Source of the DNA: Combretum micranthum
Taxonomy: Eukaryota; Streptophyta; Magnoliopsida; Myrtales; Combretaceae
NCBI GenBank assembly: GCA_024138025.1
Contig: JAMXBD010000694.1
Location: forward strand, 124,001 to 188,000
DNA length: 64,000 bases
Reading direction: 5' to 3'
Each line of letters begins with the position of its first letter. Position 1 is the first letter of the stretch. A model generated the notes under the pieces. It did no database searches, was not told where the DNA came from, and saw only the letters and a program-made list of their open reading frames with translations. Made by a program: the position numbers and the translations under genes. This document shows, piece by piece, positions 12,307-25,000 of this stretch.

Positions 12307-15300
12307 TGTCACGCCGAAGGGTATCATAAACGTAGCAGTCCGCCGTACATAATATTAAAGCCTGGGAATGACCGCCTCAGTCATGCGAAGGCTTCCATAC
12401 TATGTACAAGGCATCTAACACATAGAGGAGATACATTGGAGAGATACATTTTATATTGATACACTTGAGTAACAATGTAAAGGAAATACAATTCACGAAA
12501 CTTCAGAATACAAATCATTATACTTCAATTACATTCATCCAAAGATTCTGCTACATAAAACTATTACAAGGCAAAACATAAAACCTTGTTAATAACTTCA
12601 AGCATTCTTATTCCATACCGGAATCCCGAAGTCATTCCCGGCTCCAACCATCTCGGTCCCCACTTAGCATTCTTGAGATGACCTGTTCATTCAACCATCT
12701 ATTGGGGTATAAGCTACACTAGCTTAGTGAGAATTCTCTTGATTCTGCACCATAAGAAGCGAGTTATAAACCAATCATATGCTATGCATGAACAAACACA
12801 TGAGCAAACAATTTTGTATGGGTATCCGGAACCTACACACAGAACGGATTTACGCCCTCCGTATCTTGCGTTAGGGATGGTATTGAAGTCTACACTACCG
12901 CTGCTAGTCCCCAAGCCTTAGGCTCATAGCACTCGACTCAGCTAGGCCCACTCATGGAATGCATCCACATGCGCCTTAGTTCCCATGAATGAGCTCTGAT
13001 ATCGGCCTCGTAATCTAAACGAGTCATCATTGAACTATACCGATTGACCTACGTAGGAGTAGCATGCTACCAAATGCAATATGTCCGATGCGATGCATGA
13101 CCAATTTGATTTTTGCTTAGGTCAAAATATGCATACATTCGTTAGAGTGACCAACCAATATCATACATATAGCAGAAATAATATGACCAATGCAATTATC
13201 CAATCAAATCGTGGTTTCGATATGCTTTTGTATTCTTTGGCATACATTCATCATAGTCTCATCATATATCTCATTCCCATTCATATCGATTTTTATCTTG
13301 TTCCTATGCTTCTAATGCGACTAGCTATAACCACAAACAAGGTAACAAAATAAGAAGAAGACTCACTCAGCTATTGGATCACCGGTCATCTAGTACAAGT
13401 AACCCGGTAGTAAGGAATCGTCGATATTGGGGTCACCTAAAAAGGAAGAAATACTCTAATAAGTATTGCATCACTTAACTAATCTAAACTATCTTATTCA
13501 AACTATCAAATTCGTAATTCTCGTCCTAAGCGGGAATTCCAACTTAAAATGGCCATAACTTGGTCATTTCAACTCGAAATTTCGCAAATTATATATTGAT
13601 TTCTATCTACTTTGAAAGATCTATCTAATTATAATATTATATTTAAATTTTGAAAAATTTAAAGCTTCGAAAAAGTTGGATCAGATCAGATCAGTAGCAA
13701 ACTTAAATTCCGAAATGTAGTTTTGTAAATGATTGAAATGTTCCCACTATATAGATTAGTTATACATGCAATATTGATCATTTCCTAACATGAATAACAT
13801 GAGATGAGCTTAATGTATGCATGATCTTGATGATTTTTGCTAAAAGGAAATTTTATAACTTTTTATTTTGCAAGACCATGATAACAACTACTTATGAAAA
13901 ATCTAGTTTTCTAACTTTGATCATTTCCATTTGTTTTGGATTTATTAGTTAAGAAAACATAATTATTTTTGTTAAAATTGAGTCTTCATTATATCTATTA
14001 CTTATGACCTTCATTTCTACATAAAAATTTCCATTTTACACTTTGTAAATATGTTTTCAAATATGATTTACTCAAAAATCCGAATTTTAGAAAATCCACT
14101 TTTTGAATGATTCCTTTGGGAAAAAATTGTTTAATGCATTAAAATTTAAGACTTCACTATACCTACTACTTAAGGACTTCATTTAATACATAAAACTTTT
14201 ATTTTGAACTTGGATAATAGGTGTTTTCATGGGCATCATCCAAAGTTACGAATTTTACAAGTTGACCACTAACTCCAAATTTTTCATCTTGATTCTACTT
14301 CTTATTTTACACCTTAATCTCATCAAAACTCATTTCAACTTGTAAAAATCACTAATTAATGATACCTATTACCTATACCCTTCATTCATTACATAAATCA
14401 TGAGTTTTGGAGTTGATAAATGGGTTTTCAAATTTGGTCTTGGTTGAGATCCGAATTTACAAGGTTTATTTTTGGACATATCTTTTGATAAAATCTATCT
14501 AAATCTATGAAAATCCATTCCTTACATATCATATCTTAAGAGCCTTTCATATCTTGAATAAAAACTTTATTTTTGAGTTGGAAAACATGTTTTTAAAATA
14601 TGCCTTGGCCAAAATCCGAAAATGAGATTTTTATTTTGAAAATAACTTTTGAAAATCACCTTTGATTCTTGTAAAAAGAAGTCTTGATGATATACATACA
14701 TTAAGCCTTCATTATCTCAAGTAAAAATTTCATTTTGACACTTGGAAAGTGGTTTTTAAATAGGGGTCCTGGCTAAATACGAATTTCACCATTTTTGTTT
14801 GAGTTTAAAACCAAGATATACACTTAATATGAACATAAATATAAAAGAAACCCAAGGTAGTAAACTATAAACTCATAGATCTAAACTTTACTCATCAAAA
14901 TCACTCATTTATGTTTTCTATACCCTAAGCCCTTCATTTTAAATGAAAAATACACGTTTTGAAGTTGAAAAATAACTTTTCTAAATGTGGTTCCATTTTC
15001 ATCCGAATTTTCAAAAATGATTTTTGTCAAAACTAATATAGATCTTGAGCCTCCTAACACTTTTCTACCATCATTAAGCTATTACAATTTATCTAAGAGC
15101 ATAAAACAAAAGTCTAATGCATGTATGATCTTAAAACAACTAGATCTAGTCTACTAAACTAGTTATAAGTGCATGAATACTATGATAGTTATGTGAATCA
15201 TGAATAGATGATGAATATATGCACAAATCACTAATAATGACAACATAAAACAAGATAGTAGCATAATAACTCAAATAACAAGATCTAAAACATTGTGATG

Positions 15301-17146
15301 GCAAGGATCTCATGCTCAAGTGTATCTACTTCCCTAGATTGAAGCTCATGGGGATTTTGTGTGGAATCACCATGAATGAACTTGCCATTACATGTTTCAA
15401 GATCCTAAAGTATAAATCTCTTACCTATTTGTTGTATGGAGTAAGAAAATTGAAGGAAAAATAAAAAGTGTGTGTGTGTGAGAAAGGGGATGGGAGGTCA
15501 CGGCAATGGAGGAGGAGAGGAAGAGAGAGTTTTTGAGTTTTGAAACAAATGAAATGAAAAATGAAGAGAGAGAAAAGAAAAGGATTATTTATATTAGTGA
15601 ATTAGGGTTTGGTTTATTTATGAAAAAGAGATAAAATAAATCAATATTGGAGGCAAATTGGGGAGTGTGCGCCGACCATGTGAGGAGTAAGAGGGAGTGG
15701 AGTTGTTTGAGTTGTGTTGTGTAAGATTTGGAATTAATTAAGGTAATTTGAATGATAAAAGATATATTGGAAAGGTAAACTGTAAGAAAGTGATTTAATT
15801 GTAAGAGTAGAGTGTAAGGATGTAAGAAATAGGTTATGGGTAGTTGTACTTGTGAATAGTGTAGAAGAATACAAAAAGAAATAGATTTGATATTTAAAGT
15901 ACCGGTAGTAATGAAAATACGGTAAAAGGTTATAACTGTAATTTCTATAACCCAAAAAATCATAAAACTTATATTTTTGAAATCTTTATAAAATTCCTGT
16001 TCTAAAAGTATTCCGGAATATTTTTCTAAGTTTCTAGTTCCAGGGCCCGCTTTTCCATAATGGAGCTCGGGAAAGCCCGAAATATAAAATTTTTCGAAAT
16101 CAAAACTATCTATGGTTTGAAATATATTTTAAAACAATATTCTACATTAAATTATTTTATAAAAGTTCTTTTGATATGAAACCAAAAGAAAGCCGGATCT
16201 AGGGCTTCTAGGTTTTTCTCACAAATTTTGGACTAAACCGGTTTAGGGTTTCGTTTTCAGGTTTTCGAAGTTTACTTGATTACTAGGAAAACCGGGCTTT
16301 ATATTTAAGAATAATGACATTGTGAGATGAATAGTAGTGAATTGTACCAAAAGACAAGTTAAATACCGGTAGTAATAAAATAAGAAATAAATCGCAAAAA
16401 AATCAAATTATTCTAGTTATCTAAAAATTATAAAACTGATATATTTGGAGATCTTATGAAATTACGAGTCTAACGGTACTAATGGTATATTTTTTATATC
16501 TCGAGCCTCGGGACACGCTTTTCGAAGTCTGTATCCGAACGAGTTCGAAATAAGTAAAAAATTTACCAATCTAATATTTCTAAACAAACTTATATTACTA
16601 TGAGCTATTCTACATATTTAAACTTCACCTCGGCCTCTAGGGTTAAAGGTGCTAGATTGCCGGACTTAAACTATTGTATTCCACTTAGGGTCTTCGGATG
16701 ATTTTTTCTGGTTTAGATCTTTGCCAATTTGGAAACTGGTATTTTATGTTTATACAATATATTTGATTTGAGAAATTTATCTTAAATTTTACTTTTGTAA
16801 GTATTTAATATCTCTCGACGTTTTCGGAATTCTATGAATTGAGTTTTATTTCAGAAGGTTAATCTTTATTTACTTTTTAATAATTTGTTTTTTGGGCTTT
16901 ATATTACTCGATCTCACAGGTTGGAATTACGTATAGAATTTGTCGTACGTAGTGGTTTTCGAATTGAAGTATGTTGAGTTCTTATTTTGTTTTTCAGGAT
17001 TCTTATTTTCCTCAAGCATAAGAAATTTCTAAATTTGTTCATGATTTAGGACTAGTCAAAGTTCAGTTTTAATTTGAAGTGATTTTAAAGGTTTATTTTC
17101 GAAGTTCATCTTGGAATTATTTATTGAAATTTTCCGGGGGCTTACA
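12307..17146 (-). repeat. Family A LTR-2 (shared middle LTR)
   Basis: 4.84 kb, reading TGTCACGCCG to GGGGGCTTACA on the plus strand. It is at once the 5' LTR of unit 1 and the 3' LTR of unit 2. Its right part (from about 16115) is nearly identical to LTR-1. Parts of its middle share variants with LTR-3 and not LTR-1: GGGGTCCTGG rather than GGGGTCTTGG, and AAGATATACACTT rather than AAGATCTATACTT. This mosaic fits a recombinant origin. Confidence 0.9.
15586..15593 (-). promoter_or_regulatory. LTR TATA box (family A, LTR-2)
   Basis: The minus strand reads TATAAATA, with the GC motif at 15667-15680 (TGTGCGCCGACC on the plus strand) upstream on that strand. Confidence 0.55.
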
Positions 17147-17159
17147 TCCTCCCCACCTT
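17147..17159 (-). other. Polypurine tract, family A unit 2
   Basis: The minus strand reads AAGGTGGGGAGGA next to LTR-2, identical to unit 1. Confidence 0.75.
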
Positions 17160-17951
17160 AAAGAAAGTTTTGTCAGCAAAACTTGTTACGTGTGTATCAT
17201 TTATTGAAAAGAGATTAGAAATTTTGAGTTATATTTCTAGCACCGATTTATGCTTTGGTTTGTATCATTTCTAAATTTTGTATGATGGATATTTTATGAA
17301 ATATAGCACATACAAATTAATAAGATTTGGCTTAGCGATTCCAACCTTCACTTACACGACTCTTTTGGAAAACGACACGGACTTGACTCAAGACCACAGA
17401 CAACTCGACTCGACCGACACTAGACGACTCACGACAACACGACCTTATATGACTCGATTACCTTAACTGACGAAGGTTGTGGATTCGCTTCTCCATTCTT
17501 ATGTGGCTGTATATACAATATTATGCTTTATGATTCGTATTTCCTTAAACAATATGGTCATCATCGTTTTAAATTCTTATCATCGTGATCATCTTGATGG
17601 GATTGAAATCAAGAATCTGTTTACTTTATTGTATAATTATCACTTATGAAGATCTTATGGAGTTTGGTAATTGAGATTTGATTCCTGAAGTTTTAACTTT
17701 TACGTAACAGTCATCGTAGATTTTTGATCTTTCAAAGTTTTTAATTACAAGAGGTTATATAAGGATTGTCTTGGAATTTGTTAAATTAATCGGGTCTTGT
17801 TTTAGTTTCCATCATTGCCTCATACTAGCTTTTAATTGTCTTGGGCTTTCCTATTTTTAGTCTATCCATTTAATCTAAGGGTATTTCTAAACAACCTATC
17901 TCCTTGATTTTATTGTCAGGAAAGAATATGCGGTATTCTAAGGGTATGGTG
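17160..17951 (-). other. Non-coding 3' part of family A internal region, unit 2
   Basis: Counterpart of 10241-11033 and about 99% identical by eye, including the CGAC-rich stretch. No coding motif. Confidence 0.6.
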
Positions 17952-18470
17952 CTAACCTGATACCGAGTTGCATCTTTGATCCTCGCTTCCTTCCATGGCA
18001 AAGGACTCCAGCTCCTCATCACTAGCCTCTTCATACACTACATATGTGTGAGGGTTGTAGACTAGATTTCCGGATGAAGTTGTTCTTGAAGAACTTCGAT
18101 TCCTTTTTCCTTTGTTGCTTTTATTCCTATTACATCTCCTCCTCTTCTTCCTTGATAGATTCAATGAAGCAACATGAGGGTTATTCCATTCAGGGCATGT
18201 TTTAGCCAAATGTCCCGTTTTTGTGCAAAGAAAGCATGCGTTGGTCGTCTTTTTGGGACACTTCTCAACTTTGTGACTAGGGTCCCTACAGAGGTAACAC
18301 TTAGATTGAAGTCGTAGGCATTGTATAGGTAATGCTTTCTCTTACATTTCCAACATTGATCTTATCCAATATCGTGTCTTCTTCCTTGTTTGGGTCATCA
18401 TCCAAGTGAAGTGTTCCAACTTTTCGACCTGGGGTCATGACGAGTTCTTGTTGTGGTTGGGTATGTCTCC
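17952..18470 (-). pseudogene. Zinc-knuckle gag remnant, family A unit 2
   Basis: The same three-knuckle protein as unit 1. This copy keeps the ancestral C-terminus: a basic run (RKKRRRCNRNKSNKGKRNR), then an acidic end with ASDEELESFAMEG and a stop at 17952. That acidic end resembles the Gag C-terminus of element C (EEDDDEQVELATMDQEDG), which supports common ancestry. Single-base losses near 18330 and 18358 break the frame in the first knuckle, so neither unit encodes the whole protein. Confidence 0.65.
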
Positions 18471-19209
18471 TACAATTTTATTAAGCTCAGGTGAAAATTC
18501 TAAATTTTTTATTGCGTCTTAAGGTGTTAAAAGAGAATTAAAGAAACTTATCGGAAATGCAGGACACGAAAATGCAGAAATAAAAACATATATAAGAAAT
18601 ATTGAAATTCCACTTAAATAAAAATCAATAACAAAAACTTCATAATATTCGAAACGAAAAACATGAAATCAAGAGAAGATGTAAGTCTTCCTTTACAAAA
18701 GTTCAAAGAAAGGATGCAAAACATACAATGAAATCAATTCATGAACTAGATGATAAACTACAACGTTGGTTTACATTTTCAAAACATCTTTGTTCTTTTA
18801 AAAAAGTCATTTGCTCCTAACGCTCAATGAAAGATTTATTGCTATTTCTAGGAGACTGACTTCTTCCAAACAAGGGTAGCTTTCCACTTGCTAAACCTAT
18901 TAGGGGCACCTACCATTTCTATTATTAGCTTAGACCAAGAGTCGGGTAAGGTCACTTACTCCTATAGTTTGCAGTTGCTAGAATAGATTCGCTCATCCCT
19001 TCCTTATATATCTGTTTCTATGTTCTCCAGAAGTCTTCAAGATAGAATTCAAATCTTTAATTATCCAAAGTCATACCATAAAGGTCATTGAGCTAAATCT
19101 AGTTCTTCTTTACTTAAGGGTCATCCAACACTTACCTAGCCATTCCTAGGATCGAATCTTAACATTCTATTCTCCAAAAGTTTTCCCAACTAATTCCCAA
19201 AACCTTGTT
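18471..19209 (-). other. Family A leader, unit 2
   Basis: Counterpart of 11551-12287. No ORF of note. Confidence 0.45.
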
Positions 19210-19221
19210 GCTCTGATACCA
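19210..19221 (-). other. Primer-binding site (initiator tRNA-Met), unit 2
   Basis: The minus strand reads TGGTATCAGAGC, just inside LTR-3, whose terminal bases have decayed to TATCA where LTR-2 has TGTCA. Confidence 0.8.
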
Positions 19222-19228
19222 ACTAAAT

Positions 19229-22053
19229 TATCATGTGCCGAAGGATATCCTAAATGTGGCAGTCCGTCGTACACAATATTAAAGCTTAGGAATGACCGCC
19301 TCAGTCATGCGAAGGCTTCCATACTATGTATAAGGCGTTTAACACATAGAGGAGACACATTAGAGAGATACATTTTATATTGATACACTTGGGTGACAAT
19401 GTAAAGGAAATACAATTCACTATACTTCAGAATACAAATCATTATACTTCAATTACATTCATCCAAAGATTCTGCAACATAAAACTATTACAAGGCAAAA
19501 CATAAAACCTAGTTAATAACTTCAAGCATTCTTATTCCTTGCTGGAATCCTGAAGTCATTCCCGGCTCCAACCATCTCGGTCCCCACTTAGCATTCTTGA
19601 GATAACCTGTTCATTCAAACATCTATTGGGGTATAAACTACACTAGCTTAGTGAGAATTCTCTTGATTCTTCACCATAACAAGCAAGTTATAAACCAATC
19701 ACATGCTATGCATGAACAAACACATGAGCAAACAATTATGTTTGGGTATCCGAAACCCACACACAGAACGGATTTACGCCCTCCGTATCTTAGGTTAGGA
19801 ATGGTATTGAAGTCTACACGACCGCTGCTAGTCTCCAAGCCCTCGATTCATAGCACTCAACTTGGCTAAGCTCACTCATGGAATGCATCCACATGCGCCT
19901 TGGTTCCCATGAATGAGCTCTGATACCGGCCTCGTTATCCAAACGAGTCATCATCGGACCATACCGATCGACTTGCATAGAAGTAACATGCTACCAAATG
20001 CAATATGTCTGATGCGATGCATGACCAATTTGATTTTTGCCTAGGTCAAAATATTCATACATTCTTTAGAGTGACCAGCTAATATCATACATATAACAGA
20101 AATAATATGACCAGTGCAGTTATCCAATCAAATCATGGTTTGGATATGCTTTAGTATTCTTTGGCATACATTCATCACAGTCTCATCATATATCCCATCC
20201 CCATTCATATCGATTTTTATCTTGTTCCTATACCTCTAATGAGACTAGCTACAAGCACAAACAAGGTATCAAAATAAGAAGAAGAGTCACTCAGCTATTG
20301 GATCACCGGTCTTCTAGTACAAGTAACCCGATGGTAAGGAATCGTCGATATCGGGGACACCTAAAAAAGAAGAAATACTCTAATAAGTATTGCATCACTT
20401 AACTAATCTAAACTATCTTATACAAACTATCAAGATCGTAATTCTCGTCCTAAGCGGGAATTCCAACTTAAAACGGCCATAACTTGGTCATTTTAACTCA
20501 GAATTTCGTAAATTGTTTATCGATTTCTATCTAATTTGAAAGATCTATCTAATTATAATATTATATTTAAATTTTGAAAACTTTGAAGCTTTTAAAAAGT
20601 CGGATCAGATCAGAACTGTAGCAAACTTAAATTCCGAAATATAGTTTTGTAAATGATTGAAATGTTCCCACTATATAGATTAGCTATACATGCAATATTG
20701 ATGATTTCCTAACATGAATGACATGAGATGAGCTTAATGTATGCATGATCTTTTTGATTTTTGTTAAAAGAAAATTTTACAACTTTTTATTTTGCAAGAC
20801 CATGATAACAACTACTTATAAAAAATCTAGTTTTCTAACTTTGATCATTTCCATTTGTTTTGGATTTATTAGTTAAGAAAATATAATTATTTTTGTTAAA
20901 ACTGAGTCTTCATTATATCTATTACTTATGACCTTCATTTCTACATAAAAATTTCCATTTTACACTTTGTAAATATGTTTTCAAATATGATTTACTCAAA
21001 AATCCGAATTTTAGAAAATCCACTTTTTGAATGATTCATTTGGGAAAAACTTGTTTAATGTATTAAAATTTAAGACTTCACTATACCTACTACTTAAGGA
21101 CTTCATTTAATACATAAAACTTTTATTTTGAACTTGGATAATAGTTGTTTTCATGGGCATCATCTAAAGTTACGAATTTTACAAGTTGACTACTAACTCC
21201 AAATTTTCCATTTTGATTCTACTTCTTGTTTTACACCTTAATCTCATCAAAACTCATTTCAACTTGTAAAAATCACTAATTAATGATACCTATTACCTAT
21301 ACCCTTCATTCATCACATAAATCATGAGTTTTGGAGTTGATAAATGGGTTTTCAAATTTGGTCTTGGTTGAGATGCGAATTTACAAAATTTATTTTTGGA
21401 CATATCTTTTGATAAAATCTATCTAAACCTATGAAAATCCATTCCTTACATATCATATCTTAAGAGCCTTTCATATCTTGAATAAAAACTTCATTTTTGA
21501 GTTGGAAAACATGTTTTTAAAATATGCCTTGGCCAAAATCCGAAAATGAGATTTTTATTTTGAAAATAACTTTTGAAAATCACCTTTGATTCTTGTAAAA
21601 AGAAGTCTTGATGATATACATACATTCAGCCTTCATTATCTCAAGTAAAAATTTCATTTTGACACTTGGAAAGTGGTTTTTAAAAAGGGGTCCTGGCTAA
21701 ATACGAATTTCACCATTTTTGTTTGAGTTTAAAACCAAGATATACACTTAATATGAACATAAATATAAAAGAAACCTATGGTAGTAAACTATAAACTCAT
21801 AGATCTAAACTTTACTCATCAAAATCACTCATTTATGTTATCTATACCCTAAGCCCTTCATTTTAAATGAAAAATACACGTTTTGAAGTTGAAAAATAAC
21901 TTTTCTAAATATGGTTCCATTTTCATCCGAATTTTCAAAAATGATTTTTGTCAAAACTGATATAGATCTTGAGCCTCCTAACACTTTTCTACTATCATTA
22001 GGCTATTACAAGTTATCTAAGAGCATAAAACAAAAGTCTAATGTATGTATGAT
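19229..22053 (-). repeat. Family A LTR-3, first part (5' LTR of the array)
   Basis: It follows LTR-1 from 5396 to about 8208, then is cut by TGTAAGCCCCGG of the plus-strand element D. The LTR resumes at 27685 at the equivalent of 9364, so about 1.15 kb (equivalent to 8209-9363, including the TATA box) is missing. It is the most diverged of the three LTRs at its left end. Confidence 0.85.
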
Positions 22054-25000
22054 TGTAAGCCCCGGAAAATTTCAGTAAATAATTCCAAAATGAACTTCGA
22101 AATAAACCTTAAAAATCACTCCAAATTAAAACCGAATTTCGACAAATCCTAAATCACGAACGAATACAAAAATTTCTCAATCATGAGAAAATCTAAAATA
22201 AAATAAGGACTACAAAAGTCCTTAAGTCCAAAAACCATTACGTAAGATAAACTGCTTACCTAATCTATAATTCATAAAAATCAGGATAAAAAAATAAAAC
22301 ACAGTGATAAATTGCTAAAAAGCAAGTTAATCCATAACATGACAATTTGAAGGATCAGGAAATCACCAAAGGCCAATTCCATAACTAGGCTTTGGCACGA
22401 TTAAGAAAACTTCATCTGCCAATAATAAAATATAGACTTTGGAAATTCCCCAAACGACCAGACTAATAATCCTAAGAGACGGAAATCACAATAAAGCCCT
22501 AACGATCAAATCAAACTCTCAAGAATCATAGAACGAGTTAGAATTGAAATCTCGTAATCTTAAGAAGGAAGAATTCAAGAAACGAAATAACAAATTTAAT
22601 AATCCTTAAGTTAACCAATTGTTCATAAAAACCTTAAATCGAAGCAAAATAAATTCGAGAACAAAACACTATGAAGATCCTTTTTCAAAGCAAATTATAA
22701 GAATCAAGATTTCCCCAAAATCATTCCAAAAATCGATAATTGACTCAAACTCAAGAAAATCATATCTGGTAACCATTACCGATATAACTCCGGATATAAT
22801 AATTCAATTCAGGATTTTTGAAATGCAGTAAGAGATATTAAGTACTTATAAAAATAAAATTTAAAATAAATTTCTCAAACTAAATACGTTGTATAAACAG
22901 AAAATCTCAGTTTCCAATTTGGCAAAGGTCCAAACCTGAAAATCATCCGGAAACCCTAACCGGAATGCAATAGCTTAAGTCCGGCAATCTAGCGCCCTTA
23001 ACTCTAGAGGCCGAAAGGTAGTTTAAATATGTAGAATAGCTCGTAGTAATATAGGTTTGTTTAAAAATATCAGATTGGTAAATTTTTGACCTATCTCGAA
23101 CCCGTTCGGATACAGACTTTGAAAAGCGTGTCCCGGAGCTCGAGATATCAAAAACATACCATTAGTACCGTTAGACTCGTAGTTTTATAAGATTTCTAAA
23201 TATATCAGTTATATAATTTTTCGGGTTATAAAAGTTACAGTTATAACCTTTTTACCGTATTTTCATTTCTACCGGTAATTGATTAGTCTTTTGCACTATT
23301 CATTTTATTTCATTACATAAATTTATTATTATTATTATTATTTTTATACCCTGGGTTTCCTAGTAATCAAGTAAACTTCGAAAACCAGAAAATGAAACCC
23401 TAAACCGGTTTAGTTCAAGCTTTGTGAGAAAGACTTAGAAACCCAAATTCCGGCTTTTCCACGGTTTCCAAATAAGAAACTTTTATAAGAAAAATTAATT
23501 TTGAATATAGTTCTCGATTATATTTCAAACCAAGAAAAGATCAGATTTTGAGAAAATTTCAACTCCGGGTCATCTCGAGACCCATTATGGAAAAGCATGC
23601 CCGGAACTAGAATTTCAAAAATTTTTTTATGAATACTCATTTGAATCGAAATAAAATAAGGATTTCAAAAATATATTTTTCATAATTTTCCGGCTTACGA
23701 AAAATATAGTTATAGCCTTTTTATTCGTATTTCCTTACTACCGGAAATTAAATTGTCTTGTCAACTATTCACTACTATTCAAAAAGTACCACCTAGTCTA
23801 CCTATTAGCACACTCTACCATTTCAAACCCTTACCATAACTCAATCAATCACCTTTCTAAATTACTTTTTGTCTCTTAAAAATTAAGACAATTATGACAA
23901 ATGGTACACAATTCAAATCAAAGCCAAATCAAAAGAAAATCAAACTTTCTTTTTTTCCCTCCTCCATGAATAGTGCCGGCATGAAAACCCCCCCCCTACA
24001 AGTTTCAATTTGCAATTTTTTTTTATTGTTTTATTCCATTTTAACCTAATTTCACCTTTATATAAACTACTTTTCTCTCTCTCTCTTCATTCTTTCATTC
24101 TCACTTTTACAAAGTGTAAAAGCTCTAAAAAAAAAAAAAAACCTCTCCTCTTTCCTCTTGGCCGAAAATATTGAAGCCCCACACACACACACACAACTCT
24201 TCTTTTACTCTTTACATCTCCTTTCTACTTCAAGTAAGTAAACTTTTACCTTTCCATCCTTAGATCTTTGTTATGGCTAGTGATTCTTGGATATTTCAAC
24301 CAAGTGTCCCCATGATCTTTTGGTAGGGACAATGAGATATCAAGACAAGAATACCGAACCATTACAAAGTGGATCTAGCATTTAAAGGAGTTTCATGCTA
24401 AAAGCTTTATGTTTATCCATCAAAAAGTATTTTTAACAAAAGATCTTTTACAAAAATATAGTTTTTATGTTTTCAAAACTCATTTAAGCATTTGATAAGT
24501 AGATCCATCATTTTACTACTCATGTTCATGTAGGCATTTAAGATCTCATCTTTATTTTGTGTTTATGTGCATTAATAGTCTTTAATGCTTTTGTCTTAGT
24601 AAATAACCTTCCTAGCATATAGATCATGGTTAGATAAGTTAATAAAGTCAAAAAGGAAAATACTTTTCAAAATATGAACTTGTGTAAATTCGGATGACTT
24701 TGGAAACCTAGGATAAAAACACTTTTATCAACTTCTAAACATATATTTTACAAGAGAAATGAGCCTATAGGTAATAGATAATGTTTAGCAATATTTTTCA
24801 TGGATCTAAATGTGTTTTACTAAGGAAAATAGTTGAAACAAGATGAAGTTAAAAGAATTTAGAGTTAAAAGTCTTGAAAACCAAATTCGTAATAATGGAT
24901 AGATGGTTAGAAAACACTATTTTTCCAACTTCAAAAATGGTATTTTCTTAAATAAATGGAGTCCTTAGGATATAGGTATAATAAACACTTAAAGTTTTAA

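Noticed and set aside
5396..22053. 6.9-kb tandem as a segmental duplication of host genes or a satellite
   Set aside because: The unit limits coincide with LTR ends, polypurine tracts and primer sites, and one target duplication brackets the array.
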